Source: Polyrhizophydium stewartii
Lineage: Eukaryota > Chytridiomycota > Chytridiomycetes > Rhizophydiales
Direction of reading: 5' to 3'
Length of the DNA: 19,472 nucleotides
Assembly: GCA_027604665.1 (NCBI GenBank)
Contig: JADGIZ010000205.1
Coordinates: forward strand, 1-19,472
The position numbers and the translations under genes are program-made. The notes below the pieces were generated by a model. The model was not told the DNA's origin. It searched no databases and was given only the letters and a program-made list of their open reading frames with translations. Shown here in pieces: positions 1 through 9,272 of the stretch; the first letter of the stretch is position 1; each line of letters begins with the position of its first letter.

Positions 1-246
1 GATTTATATTATATTAACTACGTAAACCTATATAAATTATTGTATAACTGTATATTTCAAAGGTAATGATTAACTTAATAAGTTTATATCTGTATTATTT
101 AAATTCATACACTTTGTTATTTAAATTCTAATAATATATGCTAATTATATAATTATTCATATGGTTCACCCACCTATATTACAGCTTTATTATAATAACT
201 CAAATATTAACTTGTTATCCAATTCTATGATAATTTAACTTATTTA

Positions 247-274
247 TTCGATGCGAACCTACGGACACGCAATT
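247..274 (-). repeat. GC cluster, TTGCGNAGCA-family relative
   Basis: On the + strand TTCGATGC stands at the left and CGCAATTT at the right, with a GC-rich middle (GAACCTACGGACA) between them. Read on the minus strand, the two ends match the outer parts of the dispersed AATTGCGNAGCAYCGA element, as if that element had been opened by an insertion. The middle shares its CTACGGAC word with the cluster at 4739 (GTCCGTAG on the + strand). Membership of the family is inferred from the ends only. Confidence 0.35.
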
Positions 275-782
275 TACATATTCTTATTTTTATCTACCAA
301 GGATTGCATAGCTATTGTCCGTAATAATTAATAAAAGTAAGAGTGTTTATATTTAATAGCCTATTTAGTATCCACTATCCAGAATTTATTGAGGAATCTC
401 CCTGTTAAACAGGATAAGCATACTTTATAGCTACATAGTCCACCATTAATAAGAAAAATAGCCATTGGCATTGTTATTTGTACTCGAGAATCTAAGTTAG
501 AAGTAGTCATTATAGTTAGTTAGTATGAAATAGTTAGAGTGGAATATTCTAACGGATTAATTTCCTTTTAATTACATCTTAGTTATAGCATATCATTGAT
601 TATTACAATAATGGGTATAAGAATATGTTTATTTATAGGATATAGGATAAGGGATCTATTAATGAATTCTTTACTATTACCAATTTAACCTACACTCACT
701 GTTATTACTTTATTATGATCTTATATATTTAATAGTTAATACTGCATACCCATAAGCTTATTAATAGTAGATTATATATGAT

Positions 783-796
783 ACTCAGCTTTAGCT
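783..796. repeat. Small hairpin CAGC-TTTA-GCTG
   Basis: A four-base perfect stem (CAGC/GCTG) encloses a four-base TTTA loop in otherwise AT-rich spacer. It resembles the CAGC-NNN-GCTG hairpins at 3273, 3761, 13732 and 15062 but has a four-base loop. It could be a diverged copy or a chance palindrome. Confidence 0.3.
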
Positions 797-1436
797 GCTA
801 TATAAGATAAATTCTATTTAATATACCTATTCTATAAGATTATTTAGACTACTTTAGAACCCATTAACTATTCTGGATTACCATTACTATTAACCCCCCT
901 TAATCACTGTCAGTTCCTTTCTTGTCAGGACTAATCTAATACTATCTTTGCCTAAATTAATATTAATACCTTAACCATTAATGCTAAATACTGTCCTACT
1001 TTATTACTTATTTAATGATGAAGGATCTTATAAATATTCTTTATTATGAATAGTTGGTATTCGATGTCGTAGCCAATTGTACATGGTCTAATATTAAGTA
1101 GTATCATATCTATAACATCTAATTAAGTCTAGTGGATGATAAATGATTATAATGGAAAATAGTTAGGGTCAAAGTCTTATAGGTTATTACCTTATCCACC
1201 AATAAATATTCAATAGTATTATTAGGTAGATTCTAATTAGTATTGGATAGTTGAAGTATTAAGAGGATTATTATTTGTTATAAAGTAATTGTCTATACCC
1301 TATCAATTTATTGTATGAGTAAGATTGACAATAGTCTAAATAGTATTAATTATATCAATAGGTTTATTATCATATAAAGTAATCATTATAGTTCTTATTA
1401 ATAGTCGGAATACCCCATCTTCGGATAGTATTAGGG

Positions 1437-1460
1437 CAGCATTGCGAAGTACCGATGCTG
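1437..1460 (+). repeat. GC element with outer stem CAGCAT/ATGCTG
   Basis: The outer stem CAGCAT (1437-1442) pairs perfectly with ATGCTG (1455-1460). Inside lies TGC-GAA-GTA-CCG, a copy of the TGC-GAA-GCA core in which one G-C pair has become a G-T wobble, so the small inner stem could still form. It belongs to the same dispersed family as 5257, 5733, 9476, 9914 and 14483. The position is isolated in AT-rich spacer with no gene beside it. Confidence 0.6.
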
Positions 1461-2675
1461 TTATATCTTATACATTAAACATTGGTAATAGTAGTTCTAT
1501 CCTGGGGGGACATAGTACTGTATCTATTATTAGAATTATCTATCTATTCTATTTTTAATATTTATAGGGTTATAAACTATAACTATTTACTATATTAATA
1601 CCATCTACTTGTACTTATTATATGAGTTCCATTGAATCTCCAGAATGGCAGCTCGCGGGATTAATGAGTTCATGCTAATTAAGAGGAGACTTCGTCGTAT
1701 TTATAAGTAGTTAGATAAATAGACAGTACCAATATCTGATCATTACTATATCATACTCTATTATATACTTTAGGCACCCAGGGCTCCCATTAAGATAAAT
1801 ATTCAACATATTAGATCATTATCTTATAACCTCTCTTATTAATTCATATAATGTCTATCCTATTATTGCAATGGTCACTATAAGACTAGAATATTCCTTC
1901 CTTACTCTTATCTAAATATTGACTAATCATATAGATCCCTACTCATACAATATACCGTCAGCATAAGAACAGATACTTATTTCACCTTACTCTAATTATA
2001 TAATAATATAACACATATAAATAGGAAGATATTTACTTTAAAGACTAATCTATGACAATAAGGCTTATTATGAGTTCTAATTATTACTACCCTATCAAAT
2101 ATTAGGGTCATTAATGATAATATACATAGTTTCTAAATTAAGTATAAGATTTGATCTATTAATACTAAGTAGCATTCTAAAGAATACTTAGATAGATAAT
2201 TAAAGATAGGCACCTAATCAATAACTCTTACCTATACCTTTATTATATTGGTAGTAAGCTTATTCTGTTAGAAGAACTATGACTTCTAGTCTGACTATAA
2301 TAGGGAGTGATGTTAGATTAATATTTTAGAGGATATTAAGAGTAAGAGAGCTATTGGCTTCGTAATTAATACATTGTGTTCTATTAAGTATAAGACCACT
2401 ACGTAGATTAGAAAGAGCTATATGATCTTTTAACTGTATAATTAGAGTAAGCTAACTCTAATCTATTGTTAATAACATATCTATTCTATAAGAAGATTAC
2501 ATATGACCAATAATATTTATAACATTAAGTGAATTAGTACGGAGTACTGGATAGTTCTATTGATGTATATTACTAGTATTTAATAAATCCTTAATTAATG
2601 TATACCTTTAAGGTTACTATAACTTTTTGACTTATACTATTCTATATCATATAGGTTAATTATGAATAGTTCTTA
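1461..2675. other. AT-rich gene-free spacer
   Basis: About 1.2 kb with stops in every frame and no open frame above about 60 codons. GC-richer words at 1500-1510 (a run of six Gs) and 1640-1700 form no obvious stem. No RNA gene motif is visible. Confidence 0.55.
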
Positions 2676-2680
2676 TTCTG

Positions 2681-2691
2681 GTGCTCCGCAC
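2681..2691 (-). repeat. Mini-hairpin GTGC-TCC-GCAC
   Basis: A perfect four-base stem with a TCC loop. On the minus strand it reads GTGC-GGA-GCAC, so the loop is of the GNA type shared by most small hairpins in this window. It is isolated in AT-rich spacer. Confidence 0.5.
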
Positions 2692-2809
2692 TTACCCTTT
2701 ATAATTCAGACAAGTAGTAATTGATTACTTCTAATGTACTACATTATACAATTTAGTTAGAAGTAAGAGCATGTATTTATCTATGTTCTATTATATATCT
2801 TTAGTTTAT

Positions 2810-2826
2810 CCCGAGGTCCATCGGAC
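2810..2826. repeat. GC cluster CCCGAGGTC with GTCC-ATC-GGAC stem
   Basis: CCCGAGGTCCATCGGAC contains the perfect stem GTCC (2816-2819) / GGAC (2823-2826) around ATC. Its first nine bases, CCCGAGGTC, recur inverted as GACCTCGGG at 8526-8534. The two sites therefore look like members of one GC-cluster family in opposite orientation. No coding context. Confidence 0.45.
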
Positions 2827-2953
2827 TGTTATATTTAGTTAAATATTGTTCATAGGAGAAATTATAAGACTAGATAGATGTGTTGTATAAATTCTTCAGA
2901 TATATTATTTATCTTCTAGCTATTGTACCATTATGGATATTACAAATATTCTT

Positions 2954-2979
2954 GCTAGGTACTGATGAGAGATCCTAGC
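2954..2979. repeat. Inverted repeat GCTAGG/CCTAGC
   Basis: GCTAGG (2954-2959) and CCTAGC (2974-2979) form a perfect six-base stem around a 14-base loop. It sits 125 bases before a second CTAGG-based hairpin at 3105-3121. Function unknown. Confidence 0.4.
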
Positions 2980-3104
2980 TAATTATCCGGCACCCAGATA
3001 TTTAATGAATTCTTTAACCTAAGGTAATCAGGATGTAACCAATAAAGACCCTTATGGGATTTTTAAGGTGAACAGGAAGTAACTAATAGATGCCCCTAGC
3101 TAGA

Positions 3105-3121
3105 CTAGGATGTTATCCTAG
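3105..3121. repeat. Perfect hairpin CTAGGAT-GTT-ATCCTAG
   Basis: A seven-base perfect stem (3105-3111 with 3115-3121) has a three-base GTT loop. The site lies at the start of a stretch (about 2950-3800) holding at least seven short palindromes. A T-tract typical of an intrinsic bacterial terminator does not follow, so I do not call it a terminator. Confidence 0.5.
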
Positions 3122-3272
3122 GTAATATAAGCCCACTATACAACATAATAAGTAATACTAAAGAATAGAAAAAGATAATGGTAAAATATGTTATTACTTA
3201 TTGGTATTTCTATTTTCATTTAGGGGGCATAATATTCTTTGTCATTATATAATCTTATAATAGATCTTATAA

Positions 3273-3283
3273 CAGCGAAGCTG
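3273..3283 (+). repeat. Mini-hairpin CAGC-GAA-GCTG
   Basis: A perfect four-base stem with a GAA loop. It contains GCGAAGC, a heptamer known from structural work to fold into an unusually stable DNA mini-hairpin. An identical copy lies at 3761-3771 and an inverted copy at 15062-15072. Flanks differ between copies, so only the hairpin itself is shared. Confidence 0.6.
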
Positions 3284-3374
3284 GACTCTTATAATTGTTA
3301 GTATATTGGTCTAATTCCAGTATATGCTAATTAGGAGTATTGGTTTATATAAAGTTCTACTTATCCTATATAAT

Positions 3375-3389
3375 CATCTAAGATGCCCT
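3375..3389 (+). repeat. 15-base repeat copy 1, CATCT-A-AGATG palindrome
   Basis: CATCTAAGATGCCCT is an odd-centred palindrome (CATCT-A-AGATG) followed by CCCT. The same 15 bases recur exactly at 3490-3504. A looser relative, GCATC-TCT-GATGC, lies at 3613-3625. Confidence 0.6.
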
Positions 3390-3487
3390 ATATGTAATAT
3401 TCGGTACTCTGTCCCTTAGGATAGAGATAATATGACAAATAGTATTGTTTATTATAGTACTTAATATATTTTTAATATTCTTTATAC

Positions 3488-3504
3488 GGCATCTAAGATG
3501 CCCT
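3488..3504 (+). repeat. 15-base repeat copy 2, GGCATCT-A-AGATGCC hairpin
   Basis: In this copy the palindrome extends to GGCATCT-A-AGATGCC (3488-3502), a seven-base perfect arm on each side of one central A. CCTTT follows. Bases 3490-3504 match 3375-3389 exactly, 115 bases upstream. Confidence 0.6.
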
Positions 3505-3612
3505 TTCTTATGTCTATCTAGTGTAAGTTATTATGTATTCTAGTTATGATTCTTGTAGATGATATTCATTATAACATTTGGTATGTTGGAATCCATTATA
3601 TTAATCTATTGG

Positions 3613-3625
3613 GCATCTCTGATGC
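3613..3625 (+). repeat. Related hairpin GCATC-TCT-GATGC
   Basis: A five-base perfect stem with a TCT loop, preceded by GG as in the 3488 copy. It lies about 120 bases after that copy, close to the 115-base step between the first two. It may be a third, diverged member of the series. Confidence 0.4.
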
Positions 3626-3686
3626 TTCTTATTTAACATACTGCTATTATCAAATTTATTCCTCAGGTAGATATATTATTAGTATT

Positions 3687-3709
3687 AAGTCTCCCTATTA
3701 GAGAGACTT
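3687..3709. repeat. Inverted repeat AAGTCTC/GAGACTT
   Basis: Seven-base perfect arms at 3687-3693 and 3703-3709 flank a nine-base loop. It is part of the palindrome-rich stretch 2950-3800. No T-tract follows on either strand and no gene abuts it. Confidence 0.45.
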
Positions 3710-3760
3710 CTGTCGGATCTTATTATAATATTGTTACTTATTTGTTGTAGTATATACATG

Positions 3761-3771
3761 CAGCGAAGCTG
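3761..3771 (+). repeat. Mini-hairpin CAGC-GAA-GCTG, second copy
   Basis: Identical in stem and loop to 3273-3283 and in the same orientation. The GCGAAGC core is again intact while the flanks are unrelated. This is what a short mobile or copied GC cluster would look like. Confidence 0.6.
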
Positions 3772-4555
3772 GGAGTATCCATTGTATACTTATCCATTAT
3801 TATTAGAATTAAGGGACTTTCTTATTAAGCATAGTCTTATTGATGTTATACCCTAATTACTTATTAGTAAATATTTGAATCTTATGAGTATTGTTTAATT
3901 CTACTTTACTGATGTCCATTACCAGTCAGGGACAAATCACTTTATCCAGGGAGATATCTAATTATAGGTTATGTAATATATATTGCATTACTATGTGTTG
4001 TTATCTAATTAAAAGTATATTGGATTCTGTTTAGTACTATTGTTATCAATATGAATAGATTCTAGGATTATCTTTAAGTAAGGTAAATATTCTCACTAAT
4101 ACTCCTACACCTTAGACTTTATTATGCTATATTCTTACCATTACTTTATGTCTTATAACATGTTATTGTAATCCATAGATGTCATATGGATGGATTCTAT
4201 GCTAATTACTTATAGTGTTATTATTAAATAGGTTCTGATATTGTTTAGCTGTGTGTGCGGAAGTACAAGATGAAAGTCTAACAACCCCGTATCTAACCTA
4301 AACCCCTCACTCTTCCGCCTATCTCTAGTTGAACTTCTAATATGTATAATACAACTTAAAGTGCTAATATGTAAGATATCTAAACTGTGCAACAAACAGT
4401 CAAGATTTTTAATATAGAACCCCTGGAGAATCTAATACTAATATATCCCCTTTCAAATAATTGATAACAATCTAGCACCAGTAATCCATATAAACCCTAA
4501 GTGAGATATATACTACGATAGTCTGGATATACACCAACTCAATTCCTGATTTACA

Positions 4556-4571
4556 TCCGGGAAATTCCGGA
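4556..4571. repeat. Hairpin TCCGG-GAAATT-CCGGA
   Basis: A perfect five-base GC-rich stem (4556-4560 with 4567-4571) around a six-base loop. It stands alone in AT-rich spacer. Confidence 0.4.
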
Positions 4572-4701
4572 CTACAAATGACTACTGAACTAATCGCCAT
4601 GGCTTTGGCAGTCATACGGGTCTACAAGATTTAGATAGATCACAAAGCCTATAAGTAATTCTGACAATATCCATATAGAGTAGTCTAAACATGTAAATTA
4701 G

Positions 4702-4717
4702 ATTGTGGAGCATCGAG
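4702..4717 (+). repeat. TTGCGNAGCA-family element
   Basis: ATTGTGGAGCATCGAG matches the dispersed core AATTGCGNAGCAYCGA with one C-to-T change. That change turns the inner stem TGC/GCA into TGT/GCA, so a G-T wobble keeps the fold possible, with a GGA loop. Compare 5733-5749, which carries the same loop with an intact stem. Confidence 0.55.
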
Positions 4718-5256
4718 AATGTCCAGTACTGATTTATTGGTTCGTCCGTAGGTCGATTGATAAGAAATCGAGAGAGATTAATATGATTTAAATAGTACTG
4801 TAGTGTAGTTCTTGGTATTTATTAATATCTAATATCACAATTGCTTATGATATTTAGATAGTCTTGCTTCTAATATATTATCTTACTCTGGATGATAGAT
4901 AGTCCCACTAATATATTTGTCTACTGGGTGTATTTATAGATCGAACTAGACTCCCTCTTTGAATGTTTATCATACCATATCCCCCTGAATTTTAAGTAGT
5001 ATAGATCCTATCTTATTGATCAAGATACTAATTATAATATAGACTGATATCCAACATAAATTGATACTGTTGGAATAATAGAATACTTTAGTTCATAATT
5101 TTAGGTAGGTATAGTCCAGTGGTTGCAGAGAAGAATAGAAATATTAGGGATACAATGAAGAGATGAATTGGATAAGATTTATCTATATTATAACAATCAG
5201 TAGTAGGATTAAGATCCGGGTTATAAGTAAGTATAGCCAAAGAATGTGTAACATTG

Positions 5257-5273
5257 AATTGCGAAGCATCGAA
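5257..5273 (+). repeat. TTGCGNAGCA-family element
   Basis: AATTGCGAAGCATCGAA is a full-length consensus copy with a TGC-GAA-GCA core (GAA loop). Twenty bases downstream lies an unrelated GC cluster at 5280-5307. No gene is adjacent. Confidence 0.65.
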
Positions 5274-5279
5274 AGAGAT

Positions 5280-5307
5280 ACCGACCGGCCGGCCTGCGGA
5301 CGTACGG
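5280..5307. repeat. GC cluster with GGCCGGCC palindrome
   Basis: The cluster starts with ACCGGCCGGCC, containing the eight-base palindrome GGCCGGCC, and continues with TGCGGACGTACGGA. It is one of the most GC-rich points in the first half of the window. A similar GCGTACGGAC word lies at 12586-12595 and another CCGGCC cluster at 11812, suggesting a shared family. Confidence 0.45.
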
Positions 5308-5384
5308 ATGAGAGATTTAATAAGAATATAAGAAGTCTATAATAATCGATGCTTGCTTACGCCATTTTTAGAGCCTGATTATCT

Positions 5385-5400
5385 AGGGGTTTACACCCCT
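5385..5400. repeat. Hairpin AGGGGT-TTAC-ACCCCT
   Basis: A perfect six-base stem (5385-5390 with 5395-5400) and a four-base loop. It lies at the end of the 78-codon minus-strand frame 5383-5619, the longest open frame in the window. That frame has no recognisable motif, and its length falls in the chance range for this base composition, so I do not annotate it as a gene. Confidence 0.45.
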
Positions 5401-5732
5401 TGAGAAATCCACAAACAAGTAGTGGGTGGTATATCTGGGAGTTAAATAGATAATTACAAATTTAGATAGCAGGTATAGGATAGAGATAATTAGAATCTTC
5501 ATTATTCCTATATCTCCATTTACTAGACATACATTACATAGTGCATGACTTACTCTATAAACCAAGACCAAGATAGTTACACTTAAGAAGTATACCAAGA
5601 TTGGTTGTACAAGTAGCAAATGAGGTGTAATTGAATTACATATAGTATATAGATTAAGCTTCTTAGTAAGATAATTATCATCTAGCTAATATAATAATTT
5701 ATAAGCATAAAATAGACTACAATCTAGTTTAA

Positions 5733-5749
5733 AATTGCGGAGCATCGAG
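5733..5749 (+). repeat. TTGCGNAGCA-family element
   Basis: AATTGCGGAGCATCGAG is a consensus copy with a TGC-GGA-GCA core (GGA loop). It differs from the copy at 5257 mainly in the middle base of the loop, the variable N of the family. Confidence 0.65.
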
Positions 5750-7240
5750 AAGAAATAAGACTAATAGATTCATTTATCCTACATTCCCCTATGGGGCACT
5801 CTAGAGTACAGTGGCAATAATAATCTGCTAATAATTAATAAGATTAGAAAGCTAGTAAGCCATATTAGCTAACTTTCACTAGGAATTGACGATAATATAT
5901 CCATATTGTGGATTCAATAGATGGGAGGACAATAGATAGTATAATGAAATCTCATCATTCTAATTAGGGTCAATATTAGGTGTTAGGACTCTAAATAGTA
6001 GCAACTCCTAGAGATCTATCTGCATGTAGGGAGTAGATGCAGGATATTGTATATTAATTCTAGGACTAGCCATATGATTGAGATATAGATCAAAATGTCT
6101 ACTAGATTCTCTAATAACTCTGTGATAAATTAAAATTTATTTATATATAAACCAAACAATTAATAGTATATTAGGGAGGGGGGGTAATAGCCAGATTATT
6201 ATTGTATTGCCAAAAGACAACCAGAAACATGGTATAGAAATATCCTCTTAGTTATATAGTTTTAATATGTATATCTTATAGATAATCTAGAGGTGTATAT
6301 AATGAGAAGAATCTAGTCTACGGTGAGATTAATACAGGAATTCGGTACTTATAAAATAGATTCTCTTAAATAGAGTTAGGACTAATAGGTATGATATTGC
6401 TAATTATAAGATCTAATATTGATATTATCTAAATAATACGGAATCACGGGTAAGAAAGAGATATTGACATCTAATCTAATTCTGACAAGATCTTCGATCA
6501 CTAAAATAGATTATTCTTTTATAAATCTCATTAGAGATATACTACTGATTAATTAATCTAGATGTCTAGATAGCTCCAGTATTGAGAGTACGACTACCTC
6601 TATAATAAGTATATATTAGAATATTACTTCTAGATTAATTTGCTACTAATCTTCCTCGGTGTTGGTTCCCAGTCTTTTAGTAGTTAAAATTCTATTATAA
6701 TTAAGATATTTCATAATCCTAAGACCAATGGTCTATTTAGTAGGGAGTATAGTCTGGCAGATGTAATTGTATATAGAACCACATTAGGTAGACTACCAAT
6801 ATTCTGAGTATAGTAATATACAGATTTATTATATATCTCCCATCTATTTGGACTGTAGTTGGTAGCTAACTACTTATATATGCTCTCTAGTCTACTGAAT
6901 CTTGAAATAGTCGTATAACATATTTCTATTCTAATATAGTCGTATGAAATTCTTGGATACCAATAGCCTAGTATATTAGTATTGGGATATATAACAATAG
7001 ATACTAGTGGGATTATAACCACATATGAATATTATTAGCTTGGCAGTTAGTTGCAAATGTGTCTAGAGCTATAAATGGTAGTACATCTGATATCTCTACT
7101 TATATTTACTAATGTATTAGGTATATTCTAATATCATATATACTCTGCAATCTATCCACGAAGATACCCAGTAACTAGTTGAGTATTGTAAATTTAGAGC
7201 ACTAGGAATATTAATGGATAAATATATAGTAATTGCGGGA
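5750..7240. other. AT-rich spacer, no gene
   Basis: About 1.5 kb with stops in all frames. Noted inside: a run of seven Gs at 6178-6184, the longest homopolymer I see in the window, and the small hairpin GATC-TTC-GATC at 6489-6499. I see no RNA gene, no intron core and no long repeat. Confidence 0.5.
6489..6499 (-). repeat. Mini-hairpin GATC-TTC-GATC
   Basis: Four-base arms with a TTC loop; the minus strand reads GATC-GAA-GATC, a GNA-type loop. The stem has lower GC content than the others, so it may be chance. Confidence 0.3.
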
Positions 7241-7320
7241 TATTCCATTTAATAGATTGTATCTAGTTGAATTGACAAAAAGAGACTTAGATAACCGAAT
7301 CTTACGCTTAATCTAAATCC

Positions 7321-7337
7321 CGGAGGAAGTCCCTCCG
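7321..7337. repeat. Hairpin CGGAGG-AAGTC-CCTCCG
   Basis: A perfect six-base GC-rich stem (7321-7326 with 7332-7337) and a five-base loop. It marks the left edge of a somewhat more GC-rich island (about 7240-8100). It is not followed by a T-tract. Confidence 0.5.
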
Positions 7338-7540
7338 AGGTACTAATTATCTTTATAATGTAAGCTCTTAATGAAACGCTATTGGGATCCTCCCTGATAT
7401 AAATGCCATGAGTAGGGGGCTTCGTAATCTTTATTGACATTAGTTATGATGCAGATGGCTTACAAAGCTTTGTCAATGGTTCATTATAAAGAGTTGAAGA
7501 GATTAAGCTATAGCCCTATTGGTATCGCAGCTGGTGTAAG

Positions 7541-7554
7541 TGGATCAAAATCCA
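7541..7554. repeat. Hairpin TGGAT-CAAA-ATCCA
   Basis: A perfect five-base stem around a four-base loop. It covers the point where the two overlapping open frames at 7434-7755 would have to switch. Confidence 0.35.
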
Positions 7555-7644
7555 ATGGGTACGAAAAGATTCAAATTGTCATTTTATCTATCTTCTTCCA
7601 AATTTGGCCTCTCCAGAGAATTCTATTTAAAGTTAGGCGGTATT

Positions 7645-7655
7645 GGGCGTAGCCC
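7645..7655 (+). repeat. Mini-hairpin GGGC-GTA-GCCC
   Basis: A perfect four-base GC stem with a GTA loop. Its exact reverse complement, GGGC-TAC-GCCC, occurs at 16827-16837, again preceded by TATT. A longer relative, GCCCC-GTA-GGGG, lies at 17674. The loop is of the GNA class. Confidence 0.6.
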
Positions 7656-7755
7656 CTATTGTAAGTTGATCCATCTGAGAACAAGCCCTGGTAGTGGGTA
7701 CACCTACAGTGGTTGTAGCCAACGGTTGAACTCTAAATTGTTAATAAGTCCTTAA

Positions 7756-8100
7756 CACTTCTGATGGGATTAAATGGTCAAGATCTAATTTAATATCCAA
7801 ACAAATGGAATAAGACAAGTATGGGCAGCTATCGCTGAATCTGGCCAGGAATAGGTGAAATGACGAGTGAATAAGATTGTATTTGAATTAATGGGTGTAC
7901 ACCTCTATTCTATGTTTAATCTGAGGGATTGTTACACGAGATGTTGGAAGAATTGCTTTAACTTTCCTTTAACTATAGGGGAGATTGATTGCTTTAAGTT
8001 TACTTTAACTCTGTTTTAACTTTTACTTTAACTATAGGGCATTTCGAATGAGTTCTGTCACCAATATGGGTTTACCCGTGATGCCGCAGCAGAACATACG
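7756..8100 (+). repeat. Non-coding stretch with CTTTAACT words and a 14-base duplication
   Basis: CTTTAACTATAGGG occurs exactly at 7967-7980 and 8026-8039, with further CTTTAA or TTTTAAC words between, giving a degenerate TTTAACT-rich block from about 7955 to 8040. An open frame of about 50 codons runs through the left part of the block but lacks a recognisable motif. A GGGT-TT-ACCC palindrome at 8068-8077 and a GCCGCAGCAG word at 8084 follow. No gene can be called. Confidence 0.45.
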
Positions 8101-8520
8101 AAGGTCATTATATAATCACATTTATCTTTAATAATAAAGGGTACAATCAATAAAATGCCACACTAATAACTCGATTATTCATAACAACAATCTCTTCTGC
8201 TTAATCACTAATAAGGTTAAAAATGGATAGATTTATCGGAAGTTAACTAATTAAAGTGACACCACTAATAACTAAAGGTGTTAAATAGAATAGGGCTGCG
8301 AACACTTAATAGCTCAAGACTAAAGCAACAATTAAATGAAAGAAATTGAGATTAATTAATCTGAATCGAATGGAATGGAATAGCATTGAATGGAATGTAT
8401 TGAGATTTTTCTAATGTAAATGTAATGGTATTAGCCATAGGCAAATATACTATTAACTATAAATATATTTAGCCAAATAATCACCTAATTGATTAATATT
8501 ATATCTAGAATTGGATTAGT
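8101..8520. other. AT-rich spacer with short GGAAT repeats
   Basis: No open frame of note. At about 8366-8398 GAATGGAATGG-type pentamers are repeated imperfectly (GGAAT four times), a small simple-sequence tract. No other structure seen. Confidence 0.45.
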
Positions 8521-8525
8521 CTCCA

Positions 8526-8550
8526 GACCTCGGGTACGGGGTCCCATCGA
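8526..8550 (-). repeat. GC cluster GACCTCGGG, inverted relative of 2810
   Basis: GACCTCGGG (8526-8534) is the exact reverse complement of 2810-2818. GACC (8526-8529) can pair with GGTC (8540-8543) around a GC-rich loop. A third relative, GGACCTCAGG, follows at 8737-8746. Confidence 0.45.
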
Positions 8551-8731
8551 AATCTCAAATAATTAGTACTAGTATTTACTATCGTTAGTTTTATACCTAT
8601 ATTCATGCATAGCATGTTTAGTATTATACCAATATTATCCGTCATATAATTCTATTTAGTGATATACATATGATTTAGTGTAGAAGTGCGAGCTACGATT
8701 GGATGTAGTTACAATAATTCAATAATTACAT

Positions 8732-8746
8732 CCTGGGGACCTCAGG
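8732..8746. repeat. GC hairpin CCTG-GGGACCT-CAGG
   Basis: A four-base stem (8732-8735 with 8743-8746) with a seven-base loop, embedded in TCCTGGGGACCTCAGGCCC. It shares GACCTC with the cluster at 8526. It marks the start of the AGTTATAG-rich region. Confidence 0.4.
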
Positions 8747-8994
8747 CCCTTTATTATTTATCCGGATTTATTTAGGGTCAGATATAGTAGAATTTGGGGT
8801 TATTATTGCCTCAGATATAGACATAGTAGTTAGACAGATTTAGAAAGTACAGGTAGAGATATATCCCCTAATTTAGTGCAGATATAGTACCAGACATATT
8901 CACAGTTATAGTGAGAGTTATAGCAGATATAGATAACGACTTATACAGATCCGAAGGCCAGAACAGACAGAGTCGTCACTCCAGTTATTCAGAT

Positions 8995-9008
8995 GGGCCG
9001 CCAGGCCC
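8995..9008. repeat. GC hairpin GGGCC-GCCA-GGCCC
   Basis: A perfect five-base all-GC stem (8995-8999 with 9004-9008) with loop GCCA. It is followed by TCGGTCCTGTCGG, making a 25-base GC-rich patch in the AGTTATAG region. Confidence 0.5.
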
Positions 9009-9082
9009 TCGGTCCTGTCGGAGCATATTAAGAGGGGTAGTTATAGTGATACTAAATACATAAGTTATAGTATTCTCAAGTA

Positions 9083-9095
9083 ACAGCTCCGCTGT
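9083..9095 (-). repeat. Mini-hairpin ACAGC-TCC-GCTGT
   Basis: A perfect five-base stem with a TCC loop. Its exact reverse complement stands 190 bases downstream at 9273-9285. Flanking TA and GG are also shared in direct orientation (TAACAGC, GCTGTGG), so the element was either inserted or flipped in place within a conserved frame of flanks. Confidence 0.6.
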
Positions 9096-9272
9096 GGTTG
9101 TCTCAATATTCTAGCTTAAGTTATAGCATAGTCGTCTCTATCAATTAGAGTCTATTAGTTAGAGTAGGGCAGTTCTAGTCCTAATAGTTATATTAGTTAG
9201 AGTTCTAGTAAAAGTTATTACATAGATTTAGTTATAGATTAGTTCTACAAGTTAGGCGAAGACTAAGTAGTA

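Larger units (their letters stand above)
1..1430. other. AT-rich gene-free spacer
   Basis: No open frame of note appears on either strand. The sequence is a mosaic of TATTA, TAGTA, CTATT and AATTA words, with TAA and TAG stops in all six frames. The only GC-richer spot is at 247-274, listed separately. I see no tRNA-like T-arm, rRNA motif or intron core. The sequence does not show whether this is organelle spacer or eroded nuclear repeat DNA. Confidence 0.55.
3772..5240. other. AT-rich spacer, no gene
   Basis: Nearly 1.5 kb without a defensible gene. A 61-codon minus-strand frame at 4210-4395 has the length expected by chance, no recognisable motif and no neighbouring signals. Structure inside is limited to the palindrome at 4556-4571 and the GC element at 4702-4717. 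A GC-rich word at 4739-4752 (GGTTCGTCCGTAGG) resembles the cluster at 247-274 on the other strand. Confidence 0.5.
7434..7755 (+). other. Two overlapping open frames, possible relic coding region
   Basis: An ATG frame at 7434-7652 (72 codons) overlaps a second frame (GTG at 7540, open to 7755, 71 codons) shifted by one base. Read as one frameshifted relic, the first half would come from frame one (MAYKALSMVHYKELKRLSYS) and the second from frame two (KFGLSREFYLKLGGIGRSPY). The composition is more protein-like than most of the window. I recognise no family and no catalytic motif. Two palindromes lie inside, at 7541-7554 and 7645-7655, which would be unusual in a functional gene. Each frame's length is within chance expectation. 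A decayed mobile-element or plasmid gene is possible but unproven. Confidence 0.2.

Noticed and set aside
5383..5619. 78-codon minus-strand frame with hydrophobic segments, the longest in the window
   Set aside because: Length is within the chance tail. Hydrophobic residues are what AT-rich codons give by default. Its end lies in the hairpin at 5385-5400.
6174..6185. G-rich run as a possible quadruplex
   Set aside because: There is one run of three and one of seven Gs, with no four separated G tracts within a short distance.
8366..8398. GGAAT pentamers resembling satellite DNA
   Set aside because: Only about four imperfect copies are present, too few to call a satellite.
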